Positions 25,514 through 35,902 of a stretch of DNA of 48,907 nt are shown here, piece after piece. The notes below the pieces were generated by a model that was given only the letters and a program-made list of their open reading frames with translations, ran no database searches and had not been told where the DNA came from. Made by a program: the position numbers and the translations under genes. Origin of the DNA: Nitrosomonadales bacterium. GTDB taxonomy: Bacteria; Pseudomonadota; Gammaproteobacteria; Burkholderiales; Gallionellaceae. Position 1 is the first letter of the stretch; each line of letters starts with the position of its first letter. The stretch spans positions 1 through 48,907 of the forward strand of contig JACPVZ010000045.1 of NCBI GenBank assembly GCA_016197305.1, written 5' to 3'.

Positions 25514-26527
25514 ATGACTTTTCACACCACCCTCCAGCCCAGCGGCCACAGCTTCGACCATCCTGAACTTGAAACCATCCTGGAAGCCGCGCTCAAGAAC
25601 GGTTATATCCTGCCTTACAGCTGTCGCGATGGCGTATGCGGTGCCTGCAAGGGCAGGATATTGCAGGGTCGGGTGGATTATGGCAAATATCAGGCCACGA
25701 CGCTGACCGATGCGGAACGCGAGGCCGGCATGGCGCTGTTCTGCTGCGCAAAGCCGCTTTCCGACCTGGTCATCGAATGCCGCGAAGTGAACAGCATCAA
25801 AGACATTCCTGTAAAGACCATGCCCTGCCGGGTGCAAAGCATGGCCCGTCCCGCGCCGGACGTGATGGTGCTGAAACTCAAGCTACCGGCCAGCGAGCGC
25901 CTGCAATTCATCGCCGGGCAGTACATCGACATCCTGCTGAAAGACCACAAGCCGCGCAGCTTCTCGCTGGCCAACGCACCGCATGACGACGAATTCCTGG
26001 AATTGCACATCCGCAACATCGCCGGCGGCGAGTTCACCCGGCATGTGTTCGAGACGATGAAGGAGCGCGACATCCTGCGCTTCAAGGGGCCGCTGGGCAC
26101 GTTCTTCCTGCGCGAGGATACCGACAAGCCGATCATCTTCGTCGCCAGCGGCACCGGTTTCGCACCGATCAAGGCGATCATCGAGCACGCGCTGCATGCC
26201 GGCATCAAGCGCCCGATGCATTTCTATTGGGGTGCGCGCAAACTGGCCGACCTGTATATGCTGGAACTGGCGGAACAGTGGCAAAGCAGAGGCATCCGCT
26301 TCACCCCGGTGCTCTCCGACGCACTGGCCGAAGATCACTGGCAAGGCCGCACCGGCTTCGTCCATGAGGCTTTGCTGCAGGATTATGCCGACCTGTCCGG
26401 CCACGAGGTGTATGCCTGCGGCGCACCGGTCGTCGTGGAAGCCGCACACCGGGATTTCACCGCGCAGCGCAAACTGCCCAACGAGGCGTTCTTCTCCGAC
26501 GCGTTCACCTTCGTTCCGAAAAGCTAG
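25514..26527 (+). CDS. 2Fe-2S ferredoxin / FAD / NAD(P) reductase (AscD-like)
   Basis: The 337-residue electron-transfer protein has three domains. An N-terminal plant-type ferredoxin has Cys37, Cys42, Cys45 and Cys77 or Cys78 (YSCRDGVCGACKGRIL, ALFCCAK). An FAD domain has RSFSLANAP near residue 152. An NAD(P) domain has FVASGTGFAPIKAIIEHA and VYACGAPVVVEAAHRDF. It resembles proteins annotated as CDP-6-deoxy-delta-3,4-glucoseen reductase or NAD(P)H-flavin reductase in betaproteobacteria. The annotated sugar substrate is doubtful without the partner gene. More cautiously, it is an NAD(P)H-dependent electron donor. Just after the stop, GATCAAGC-aaa-GCTTGGTC can form a hairpin without a T-run. 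Confidence 0.88.
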   Translation: MTFHTTLQPSGHSFDHPELETILEAALKNGYILPYSCRDGVCGACKGRILQGRVDYGKYQATTLTDAEREAGMALFCCAKPLSDLVIECREVNSIKDIPVKTMPCRVQSMARPAPDVMVLKLKLPASERLQFIAGQYIDILLKDHKPRSFSLANAPHDDEFLELHIRNIAGGEFTRHVFETMKERDILRFKGPLGTFFLREDTDKPIIFVASGTGFAPIKAIIEHALHAGIKRPMHFYWGARKLADLYMLELAEQWQSRGIRFTPVLSDALAEDHWQGRTGFVHEALLQDYADLSGHEVYACGAPVVVEAAHRDFTAQRKLPNEAFFSDAFTFVPKS

Positions 26528-26677
26528 GTCATACGATCAAGCAAAGCTTGGTCAGACACAGACTGTCAGATAGGCGGCCTCGCCGCCATGTAGATTTAAA
26601 TTGAATGGCCGCAAGCAGCACTTCGCGATCTACTGTTCACGACCCTTTGCAGTCCTACAAGATTCTGGAAAGCGTTC

Positions 26678-26744
26678 GTTCAACGTCTGAGTTCAGGGGC
26701 GCGCTGCCGATAGGCGGCGCGTCTCTTGCAACGATAAGTTAGGC
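26678..26744 (-). repeat. attC-like recombination site (67 bp)
   Basis: On the minus strand, 15 bases after the HEPN gene stop, the site runs GCCTAAC-TTATC-GTTGCAAGA, then GACGCGCCGCC-tatc-GGCAGCGCGCC, then CCTGAACTCAGAC-GTTGAAC. It has outer boxes matching RYYYAAC and GTTRRRY, inner imperfect arms, a central stem-loop, and a length in the attC range. It resembles the aadA-type 59-base element in layout (AACTCA-n-CGTT near the end). The left box GCCTAAC is the exact complement of the GTTAGGC that begins the cassette at 27,531, as expected if the cassette once circularised. Confidence 0.75.
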
Positions 26745-27531
26745 TGAACAGTTTTCACAGCGTAGAGAAGTACAAGGTTGTCATTGTTGTAAACACCTCC
26801 GGTTTTCCCGAAATCCTTCCGGTGAAATAGACGCCAGTCCTGCGGCGGGCGTAAATATCGAGCTCTTGTGCAACAGCGCGCGCGGAAAATTCCTCAGCGG
26901 TCTCAAGTTGCTCAAGACGAATAGTGATTCCAAGATCGACCTCACTACTTACGAAAGAGTCTGGCACCCAGCCTCTAACAGTGCATTTCCAGTCTGTCTC
27001 GGGTCCATAGGTGACCTCGATCCAATCATCTTTCTCGGATTCGCCATCATCAGGACGTAAGACAAAATCGTTTAAGACGCTCGTGCTGAGCAGGTCTGTC
27101 GAGCGCAGGAAGTACCACGAAAATTCGACCAACTCTTGGCACCGACGGTGAGGAGGAGGACTTTTGTAGTGATGTTCTAGGAGGTTCCTCACTTCAGATA
27201 CTTCGCGAAGCATAGTGGGCCTAGCGATTCCAAAATATCCCAGCACATCGAGCAATTCTGACGGTTTAGATGCATCAGGAATCTTCTTGAAGCGATACAA
27301 AGACGTGAGTCGCTTGAGCCTATGGTCAATAGCTCGTTTAAGGTTTCCCACGCAGTCGATCCGAAAATGCTCATTGTCAGGATGCGCCAACAAGTTTTCT
27401 GCATGCTTCCAGTATCTATAAGGCGTTCTCCAATTCTGATCGTCGGCAATTGCCGAGGACTGGCGTGAAGGAGCCCATGACAGGATTTGTGTTGTGAGCG
27501 AAATCTCACGGCTGATCATTTGGAGCCTAAC
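26738..27531 (-). mobile_element. Integron-type gene cassette carrying a HEPN-domain gene
   Basis: The unit begins with GTTAGGC at 27,531-27,525 and has the single ORF starting five bases later. It ends in the attC-like site (from GCCTAAC at 26,744 into the hairpin that continues to 26,678). The compact gene-plus-attC layout, absence of an internal promoter and AT-richer content are typical of integron cassettes. It sits between the convergent ends of hemY and the flavin reductase gene. No intI gene is in the window, so it is an isolated cassette or the remnant of a cassette cluster without integrase. Confidence 0.7.
26755..27519 (-). CDS. HEPN-domain protein (putative RNase) in a cassette
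   Basis: The 254-residue protein has a helical N-terminal half with the HEPN signature R-polar-x3-H: EVRNLLEHHY, Arg111, Asn112 and His116. A preceding helix (RIDCVGNLKRAIDHRLKRLT) and a following one (RCQELVEFSWYFLRSTDLLS) complete the expected bundle. HEPN proteins with this motif are often metal-independent RNases in toxin, abortive-infection or CRISPR contexts. Some members are inactive binding proteins. The C-terminal ~100 residues look beta-rich and are unfamiliar to me. No nucleotidyltransferase antitoxin gene is adjacent. It begins five bases after the cassette boundary with no ribosome binding site. Confidence 0.7.
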   Translation of the reverse strand: MISREISLTTQILSWAPSRQSSAIADDQNWRTPYRYWKHAENLLAHPDNEHFRIDCVGNLKRAIDHRLKRLTSLYRFKKIPDASKPSELLDVLGYFGIARPTMLREVSEVRNLLEHHYKSPPPHRRCQELVEFSWYFLRSTDLLSTSVLNDFVLRPDDGESEKDDWIEVTYGPETDWKCTVRGWVPDSFVSSEVDLGITIRLEQLETAEEFSARAVAQELDIYARRRTGVYFTGRISGKPEVFTTMTTLYFSTL

Positions 27532-27604
27532 AATTATTAGACAGACCTACCTGTCTGTACTATTAAAAATAGTGTGGAATGCATATTTTCGGTAAGCAAT
27601 TGTT
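27529..27604. repeat. Cluster of palindromes, possibly a degenerate attC or attI-like site
   Basis: Upstream of the HEPN cassette, outer arms AACAATT (27,529-27,535) and AATTGTT (27,598-27,604) enclose two further hairpins: ACAGAC..GTCTGT (27,541-27,558) and ACTATT-aaa-AATAGT (27,559-27,573). The left arm is part of the cassette's GTTAGGC box. The right arm does not match the GTTRRRY rule, so this is either a decayed attC of a preceding cassette or a non-canonical insertion site. Confidence 0.4.
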
Positions 27605-27623
27605 CATTGAACCTCCCCCGTTT

Positions 27624-27722
27624 TTATTGTTCCGCATATGCGTTAATAGCACGGACGGATTGAACCATATATTTCCACAACCGAATATAGGCCGAAGTAT
27701 CTAGACAATCTGGCCTAGTCAT
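27624..27722 (-). CDS. Possible 32-aa ORF of a second, decayed cassette
   Basis: A second GTTAGGC occurs on the minus strand at 27,744-27,738. Fifteen bases later an ATG opens a 32-codon ORF (MTRPDCLDTSAYIRLWKYMV..), the 3' part of the 65-aa track ORF. The sequence is AT-rich like the HEPN gene. There is no ribosome binding site and no recognisable domain. It may be a truncated cassette gene or non-coding. Confidence 0.25.
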   Translation of the reverse strand: MTRPDCLDTSAYIRLWKYMVQSVRAINAYAEQ

Positions 27723-27807
27723 AATTTCTAAGGGCGCGCCTAACGACTGCAAATGGCACACAGCGGAATTCAAAATCGCAAAATGGCTTGCATGAAAGCG
27801 GACGCAA

Positions 27808-28983
27808 CTAATGCCCGGCATTCAGCTGCAGTGCGAGGTGGTAATACTTGCTCGCCTGTTCGGCGTTGCCCAGGCGTTCCGCCAGGAGGCCCAACGCTTC
27901 ATAGGCGCCCTTGCCGGGTGAGATACTGATGCTGGCATCCAGATAGCTCTGCGCCTTGCCCCACAGCTTTTGGTGCAGGCACAGCTTGCCCAGCGCCAGC
28001 AGCAAGCCTGCATCCTGCTTGTGCTGATTGAGCCATTTCTCGGCCTGCTCGATCTGCACCAGCACATCGCCCGACTGGCAATCGCCGTACAGCGCAACCA
28101 GTTCGCTGTCCCACTGCGCGTTCAGGCTGTCCGAGAGCAGCTGTTGCGCGACCGCGCCGCCGCCGTGCCGGATCAACGCCGATGCAGCGGTGGCGGCAAT
28201 CCTGCTGCGGCGCTTGAAGTCGGCCGGAATGTTCTTCAGGCAGGCCTCCAGCCCTTCGAGATTTTCCTGCTGGCCGATCTTCTCCAGACAGGCCTGCTGA
28301 CGCAGCTGTGCCGCGACCGTCACATCGATGGCCTGGCGTTTCTCCAGCTGCTCCAGCACCCGCAGCACCTCATCCCAGTTGCCGGCCTGGCGCTGCGCCT
28401 TCAGCTCCAGCGAGAGCGCGCCGACGTGGCCCTTGACGCCGGTGTCGCGCAGCTCCTGCAGCGCGTTCAGCGCGGCGCGCGGGTCGCGCTGGTCAAGCAT
28501 GAATTTGGTCGTGGCCATCAGGCGCATCGTCGCATCGCCGACCTTGCGGCCTTCGGCCGCGGCCAGATAGGCGTCGCGCTTTTCGTATTCGTGCAATTCA
28601 TGCGCCGCGCGCGCCGCGATGATGGGGTGCAACGCCGAGGTGTCGCCCAGCTCCATCGCACGTGCCGCCGCCTTTTCCGCCTCGGCGTAACGCCCCTCGA
28701 AGTAGGCGCTGAGGGTTTCGTCGAGCAGTTCGCGCGCCTTGGCCTGGGCGCGCTCCAGGCGGAATTTCTTCACATAGGCCGGCAGCTGCAGCGCGGCGAT
28801 GACCAGGCGCAGCAGGCCGTAGCCGAACACCAGCGTCAGCAACCACAGCACGACGAACAGAATGAACGACATCTCGATACGGTACGGCGGATACACCAGC
28901 AACACATAGGCCGGGTTGTGCGAGGCCATCGTCAGCGCGACCGCAGCGGCAAACAACAGCAATATCCAGATCAGGTATTTCAT
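27808..28983 (-). CDS. hemY: HemY, TPR membrane protein of the haem operon
   Basis: The 391-residue protein starts with two transmembrane helices (MKYLIWILLLFAAAVALTMA; SFILFVVLWLLTLVFGYGLL) forming the HemY N-terminal domain. A long series of TPR-like helical repeats follows (for example YAEAEKAAARAMELGDTSAL). This proteobacterial HemY is not the Bacillus protoporphyrinogen oxidase of the same name. It is thought to help organise late haem synthesis, with no proven reaction. It is the last gene of hemCDXY, 31 bases after hemX. The cassette insertions lie just past its stop. Confidence 0.9.
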   Translation of the reverse strand: MKYLIWILLLFAAAVALTMASHNPAYVLLVYPPYRIEMSFILFVVLWLLTLVFGYGLLRLVIAALQLPAYVKKFRLERAQAKARELLDETLSAYFEGRYAEAEKAAARAMELGDTSALHPIIAARAAHELHEYEKRDAYLAAAEGRKVGDATMRLMATTKFMLDQRDPRAALNALQELRDTGVKGHVGALSLELKAQRQAGNWDEVLRVLEQLEKRQAIDVTVAAQLRQQACLEKIGQQENLEGLEACLKNIPADFKRRSRIAATAASALIRHGGGAVAQQLLSDSLNAQWDSELVALYGDCQSGDVLVQIEQAEKWLNQHKQDAGLLLALGKLCLHQKLWGKAQSYLDASISISPGKGAYEALGLLAERLGNAEQASKYYHLALQLNAGH

Positions 28984-29014
28984 CGCGCCGTCTTGCTCGT
29001 CACATTGCCCCGCT

Positions 29015-30133
29015 TCATCGCATCGCCTTGGCGCGCGTATCGGTCCCGGTGCGCGCCTCGTGGGTCAGCCGGTAATTGCGCACCGCCTGCAGGCTAGGGC
29101 TGATGTCCGGCAATTCGATGTTGATGCTGGATATGGCAAGCTTCTTCAGTCCCGCCAGCATGCGCACGCTTTCATTCGACTTGACGTCGAAATGACGCGC
29201 GACCCACAGCTGCACGGTCTTCAGCTCCGCCTTGAAGCTGTCCTCGTCCCGCGACAGCAGCGCGAGCCGTGCCGACAACAGGCGCAACTTGATGTTTTCG
29301 CGCAGGAAGAATTCCTGGTTGGGCGGCAGCAGCGGAATCTCGGCCTTGCCGGTATCGACGATGCGCACCAGCTGTTTGGCCTCCTGCCAGATCTCGCGCA
29401 ACAGGCGTTGCGTCGCGGTTTCATCCTTCGGTGGCGCGGCAGGCGGTTCTTCGACCGTGCCGTTGCGTTGCTGGTAGACCAGCGGCAGCTCGTCCACCGC
29501 AGCCATCAGGTTGTCGAGCTGGAAATTGAGCGCTGCGACATCCACGTTGGGCAAGATCCGCAACTTGTCCATGTCCAGGCTGATCGCCTTGCGCAGCCCG
29601 TTGAATGCCGGACGGTCCATGCGCTGCAGGCGCGCATCGGCGCTCTGCATCGCGATCAGCGCCGCCTTCACGTTGCCGGACAATTGCAGCTGCTGCGCGG
29701 CGATCAGCAACATCTGCTCGACTTCCGCCAGCGCGGTCTCATCGCGGCTGACGGTCAGGTCGTTATACAGCGCCTCCAGCGCGGCGCGCTGGTTCTGCGC
29801 CTCGGCATAGCGGGTCTCCAGCGTCGCGACCTTGCCGGCCAGGTCGCGCACCTGATCCTGGCTCTGCGTCAACAACAGCTGGTTGGCCTTGCTGGTGCCG
29901 TCCATCTCGGCGATCTTTTTCGCCAGCTGCTGCTGCATCTCGCTGATCGCCAGATGCCCGTCCACCCATTGCCACAGGAACACCACGACCAGCACGGCCA
30001 GCGTCATCTGTGTCAGCGTCATCCTGGCGAACACATCCGCCAGCGTCGTCTTGCGCGCACGGTGCGGCAACGGTGCGGTTTCGTCCGGCTCCGGATAGTC
30101 CTGGTTTGTCGCGCGTGGTTCCTGCTCGCTCAT
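29015..30133 (-). CDS. hemX: HemX, membrane-anchored protein of the haem operon
   Basis: The real start is the ATG at 30,133, which overlaps the hemD stop by four bases; the track start lies inside hemD. The 372-residue protein has a ~60-residue cytosolic N-terminus. One transmembrane helix follows (MTLTQMTLAVLVVVFLWQWV), then a long coiled-coil-rich periplasmic region (ISEMQQQLAKKIAEMDGTSK). Next comes the HemX domain (ALAEVEQMLLIAAQQLQLSG, ALIAMQSADARLQRMDRPAF). It is often annotated as uroporphyrinogen-III C-methyltransferase, but it has no methyltransferase motif. Its role is probably structural. Confidence 0.9.
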   Translation of the reverse strand: MSEQEPRATNQDYPEPDETAPLPHRARKTTLADVFARMTLTQMTLAVLVVVFLWQWVDGHLAISEMQQQLAKKIAEMDGTSKANQLLLTQSQDQVRDLAGKVATLETRYAEAQNQRAALEALYNDLTVSRDETALAEVEQMLLIAAQQLQLSGNVKAALIAMQSADARLQRMDRPAFNGLRKAISLDMDKLRILPNVDVAALNFQLDNLMAAVDELPLVYQQRNGTVEEPPAAPPKDETATQRLLREIWQEAKQLVRIVDTGKAEIPLLPPNQEFFLRENIKLRLLSARLALLSRDEDSFKAELKTVQLWVARHFDVKSNESVRMLAGLKKLAISSINIELPDISPSLQAVRNYRLTHEARTGTDTRAKAMR

Positions 30134-30921
30134 CTCGCACCCTTCTGTTCCGCCGCCCATTCCGCCAACGACGCCAGTAGGCCATCGTCGCCCGACCCGC
30201 ACAAGCGCACCTGCCGCCATCCCTGTTGCCGTGCCAGCTCGGCGATGCGCGGGTGGGGCACGAACAAGGGCTTGTCGCGCAATGCGCTCTGGGCCGGTCG
30301 ATCCAGCATCTGCCACAGATAACCCAGCGCCTCGCTGCTGGTCACGCTGATCGCATCCGCGTTGCTTTGCAGCAACGCGGATGCATCCTGCTGCGGTTTG
30401 CTGCGCTGGTAGCAGGCCGCATATTCGACGCTGGCGCCGCGCTCGCGCAGCGTGTCGCCGAGCAATTCGCGGCCGCCGTCGCCGCGGAAGATCATGACCC
30501 GCCAGCCCGCCACAGACTGGAGTTCCGGCAAGGCCAGCAGCCCTTCGCTGTCGAAGCGTTCGCCGGGAGCGATCACGTCGGCGATCCCCATTGCGCGCAA
30601 CGCTTTCGCGCTGCCCTGCCCGACCGTGGCAATTTTCAGGCCGGTCGGAATTCCTCCTGCCGCACGGATCGCGCCGATGCCGTATTGCACCGCATTGGGG
30701 CTGATAAAGATCGCAAGATCGAATTGGTACAGCCGGGATATCTGCTCGTTCAGCACATGTGCGTCCTGCACCGGCGCAATGTCCAGCAGCGGGAACAGGA
30801 AGGTGCTGCCGCCCGCTTCCCTGATGCGTTGCGCCAGCTGCGCGGCCTGGTCACGCGGGCGCGTGACCACGATGTTCAGCCCAGCCAGAGGATCTGCGCC
30901 CGTCTCCAGCCTGGAATTCAT
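30130..30921 (-). CDS. hemD: Uroporphyrinogen-III synthase
   Basis: HemD cyclises hydroxymethylbilane with inversion of ring D to give uroporphyrinogen III. The 263 residues show the weakly conserved two-domain pattern: NIVVTRPRDQAAQLAQRIRE near the start, IFISPNAVQYGIGAIRAAGG, TVGQGSAKALRAMG, SEGLLALPELQSVAGWRVMI, then a late SSEALGYLWQML. Position alone is strong evidence, since it lies 11 bases after hemC and overlaps hemX by four bases. Confidence 0.93.
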   Translation of the reverse strand: MNSRLETGADPLAGLNIVVTRPRDQAAQLAQRIREAGGSTFLFPLLDIAPVQDAHVLNEQISRLYQFDLAIFISPNAVQYGIGAIRAAGGIPTGLKIATVGQGSAKALRAMGIADVIAPGERFDSEGLLALPELQSVAGWRVMIFRGDGGRELLGDTLRERGASVEYAACYQRSKPQQDASALLQSNADAISVTSSEALGYLWQMLDRPAQSALRDKPLFVPHPRIAELARQQGWRQVRLCGSGDDGLLASLAEWAAEQKGAR

Positions 30922-30932
30922 CGATCGTTAGC

Positions 30933-31877
30933 CTATAGGACCAGCTCGGCCAGTATCTTGTCCGCGCCCTGCGCACGCAGTTCGTCGGCGATCCTGTTGC
31001 CCAAGGTTTCCGGATCGGAAACCTCGCCGACCATCTCGGATTGCATCATGCGCTTGCCGTCCGGACTGGCGACAAAACCGCGCATGCGCAGCTTGCCGTT
31101 CTTGACCTCGGCAAAACCGCCCAGCGGCACCTGGCAGCTGCCGCCCAGCGCGCGGCTCAGCGCACGCTCCGCATACACGCAGGCGGCGGTGTCGTGATGG
31201 TGCAGCGGCTGCAATGCGGCGATCACATCGGCGCGGTCGGCACGGCATTCGATACCCAGCGCACCCTGGCCTACCGCAGGCAGGCTGTCTTCGCTGCTGA
31301 TCAGCGTGCGGATGCGGCTGGACAGCCCCAGGCGCTTCAATCCGGCCGCAGCCAGGATGATCGCGGCATACTTGCCTTCGTCCAGCTTGCGCAGACGGGT
31401 CTGCACGTTGCCGCGCAGCGGCTCGATGTTGAGATGCGGAAAGCGCGCCCGCAACTGGCTTTCGCGGCGCAGGCTGGAAGTTCCCACCACGCTGCCGGCT
31501 GGCAACGACGCCAGATTTTCATAGTTGTTGGACACAAAGGCATCATGCGGGTCTTCACGCTCACCGATCACCGCCAGCACAAAACCCTGCGGCAGATTCA
31601 TCGGCACGTCCTTCAGCGAATGCACAGCCAGGTCGGCGCGGCCGTCTTCCAGCGCGGTTTCCAGCTCCTTGACGAACAAGCCCTTGCCGCCGATTTTCGA
31701 CAGCGTCACATCCAGAATCTGGTCGCCCTGAGTCGTCATACCCAATATACTGACCTCGGTTTGCGGGTATAATGCGCGCAGTCTGTCCCGAATATGTTCT
31801 GCCTGCCACATCGCCAGCGCGCTTTCACGCGAAGCTATCACTAAACGAGCGGGGCCTGGATGGGATGTCGGACTCAT
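30933..31877 (-). CDS. hemC: Porphobilinogen deaminase
   Basis: HemC joins four porphobilinogens into hydroxymethylbilane on a dipyrromethane cofactor. The 314 residues include [55 protein letters not shown] (catalytic Asp82), [29 protein letters not shown] and the cofactor-binding Cys248 in [15 protein letters not shown] lies five bases before the ATG. It is the first gene of hemCDXY and is divergent from ppc, so promoters for both must share the ~110-base gap at 31,878-31,990. Confidence 0.97.
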   Translation of the reverse strand: MSPTSHPGPARLVIASRESALAMWQAEHIRDRLRALYPQTEVSILGMTTQGDQILDVTLSKIGGKGLFVKELETALEDGRADLAVHSLKDVPMNLPQGFVLAVIGEREDPHDAFVSNNYENLASLPAGSVVGTSSLRRESQLRARFPHLNIEPLRGNVQTRLRKLDEGKYAAIILAAAGLKRLGLSSRIRTLISSEDSLPAVGQGALGIECRADRADVIAALQPLHHHDTAACVYAERALSRALGGSCQVPLGGFAEVKNGKLRMRGFVASPDGKRMMQSEMVGEVSDPETLGNRIADELRAQGADKILAELVL

Positions 31878-31990
31878 AAGTATTTCCTGAATGTCTGGTT
31901 GTCTGAATTGCCTTAACGGCTGTTTATAAATGATGCGCTGCGCATTCTAGCATGGGCTGCATGTGCGTGTAATTCCTGAAGTTGTAGAAG

Positions 31991-34526
<2,536 letters not shown>

Positions 34527-34591
34527 CCCGGAGGACTTGATTCCCCACTTCACCGGTGCATCGTCAGTGCAGTGTGAAAAGAAAGGATGCC

Positions 34592-35890
34592 ATGAAGAAA
34601 TTCCTGTTAGCCTTGCCCGCGCTTGCGCTGCTTTCTTCCTGCGTCAAATCGGGCGGCAATGTAAAACTCGACGACGTGCTGAAGGTCGCACGCAGCGACA
34701 CCGCCAGGAATGTCATCGCCGTAGCCTCCAGCGCCGACGCCAAGTCGGCCGCGAAACAGCTGCTCGCCAACAAGCGCCAGCAATGGAAGAACGACCCGCT
34801 GCAGCTGGCGCGCGACCTGCGCGATGCACAACGCGATTTCGGCAGGCTGATGGACATCCTGTCCGGCAAGGTCAGGAAAGAGTGGGGCAAGAAGGACGTC
34901 GTGCTGCCGGAGAAGAAAACCTACGTGAAGTACAGCAAGCAATACCGCAGCCGCGCGATCATCGATTTCGAGCAGGGCGAGATCCGCATCGAATCGCTGG
35001 ACAGCGCCAGGGAAAGCCTGAAGAACGCGATCATCACCACGCTGCTCACGCCCGAAGACCCCGCATCGGTCGATGTGTTTTCGGATAGCGCCGTCGACCT
35101 CAGCGGGAACAGCAAACCGTTTTTGCTGGGGCTGGTGGTAAACGATGCCGGACAGGCGATTGCCACCCAGGAGCAGGCCGCCAGTTTTGCCGACATCGTG
35201 CTGACCACTTCCGACACGCGCAAGCTGCAGACCGACAGCGGCGAGCGTCTGGCGCGCTTCGTCACCATCAGGATGGTGGCCAACTTCGAGGACAAGAAAG
35301 CCGAGAAATACCTGCCGCTGGTGCGCAAATATGCCGCGCAGTTCGACGTCAGCCCCAGCCTGATCCTCGGCATCATGCGCAGCGAGAGCAGCTTCAACCC
35401 GCATGCGGTCAGCAGCGCGCCAGCCTACGGGTTGATGCAGCTGGTGCCCACCAGCGGCGGCCGCGAGGCTTACCGTCGCGCCAGGAACGAGGATATGGCG
35501 CCATCCAAGGAATATCTGTTTGACGCGGAGCACAACATCGAGCTGGGCACCGCCTATCTGAGCGTGCTGCTGTACGACCAGCTGGGCGGCGTCGAGGATC
35601 CGATGTCACGCGACTACTGCGTGATCTCCGCGTACAACACCGGCCCGAGCAATGTGATGAGGGCGTTCACCGAGGTCAAGGGCAAGCAGCGCCTAAAGGA
35701 TGGCGTGGCGCAGATCAACAGCCTGACTCCGGCCCAGGTGTTCCAGGAGCTGCGCGAAAAACTGCCTTACGCCGAGACGCGCAATTACCTGCCCACCGTC
35801 AACAACAACCGCAGGCGCTATTACAGCCTGGACAAGACCATCGTCGACAACAGCGCTGCAACGGCAGCCGAAAGCACCGCACCCCAGTAA
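34592..35890 (+). CDS. mltC: MltC-type membrane-bound lytic murein transglycosylase
   Basis: The ATG at 34,592 has AAAGGA seven bases upstream and gives 432 residues. The lipoprotein signal MKKFLLALPALALLSSC has Cys17, followed by Val, consistent with outer-membrane anchoring. An N-terminal MltC-like domain (about 60-240) contains QRDFGRLMDILSGKVRKEWG. The SLT catalytic domain follows: YAAQFDVSPSLILGIMRSES with catalytic Glu265 in RSESSFNP, then PAYGLMQLVPTSGGREAY, LGTAYLSVLLYDQLGG and CVISAYNTGPSNVMRAF. The enzyme cleaves peptidoglycan glycan strands to 1,6-anhydro products. The alternative start at 34,556 lacks a ribosome binding site. Confidence 0.92.
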   Translation: MKKFLLALPALALLSSCVKSGGNVKLDDVLKVARSDTARNVIAVASSADAKSAAKQLLANKRQQWKNDPLQLARDLRDAQRDFGRLMDILSGKVRKEWGKKDVVLPEKKTYVKYSKQYRSRAIIDFEQGEIRIESLDSARESLKNAIITTLLTPEDPASVDVFSDSAVDLSGNSKPFLLGLVVNDAGQAIATQEQAASFADIVLTTSDTRKLQTDSGERLARFVTIRMVANFEDKKAEKYLPLVRKYAAQFDVSPSLILGIMRSESSFNPHAVSSAPAYGLMQLVPTSGGREAYRRARNEDMAPSKEYLFDAEHNIELGTAYLSVLLYDQLGGVEDPMSRDYCVISAYNTGPSNVMRAFTEVKGKQRLKDGVAQINSLTPAQVFQELREKLPYAETRNYLPTVNNNRRRYYSLDKTIVDNSAATAAESTAPQ

Positions 35891-35902
35891 CGGGGAGCGA
35901 TG

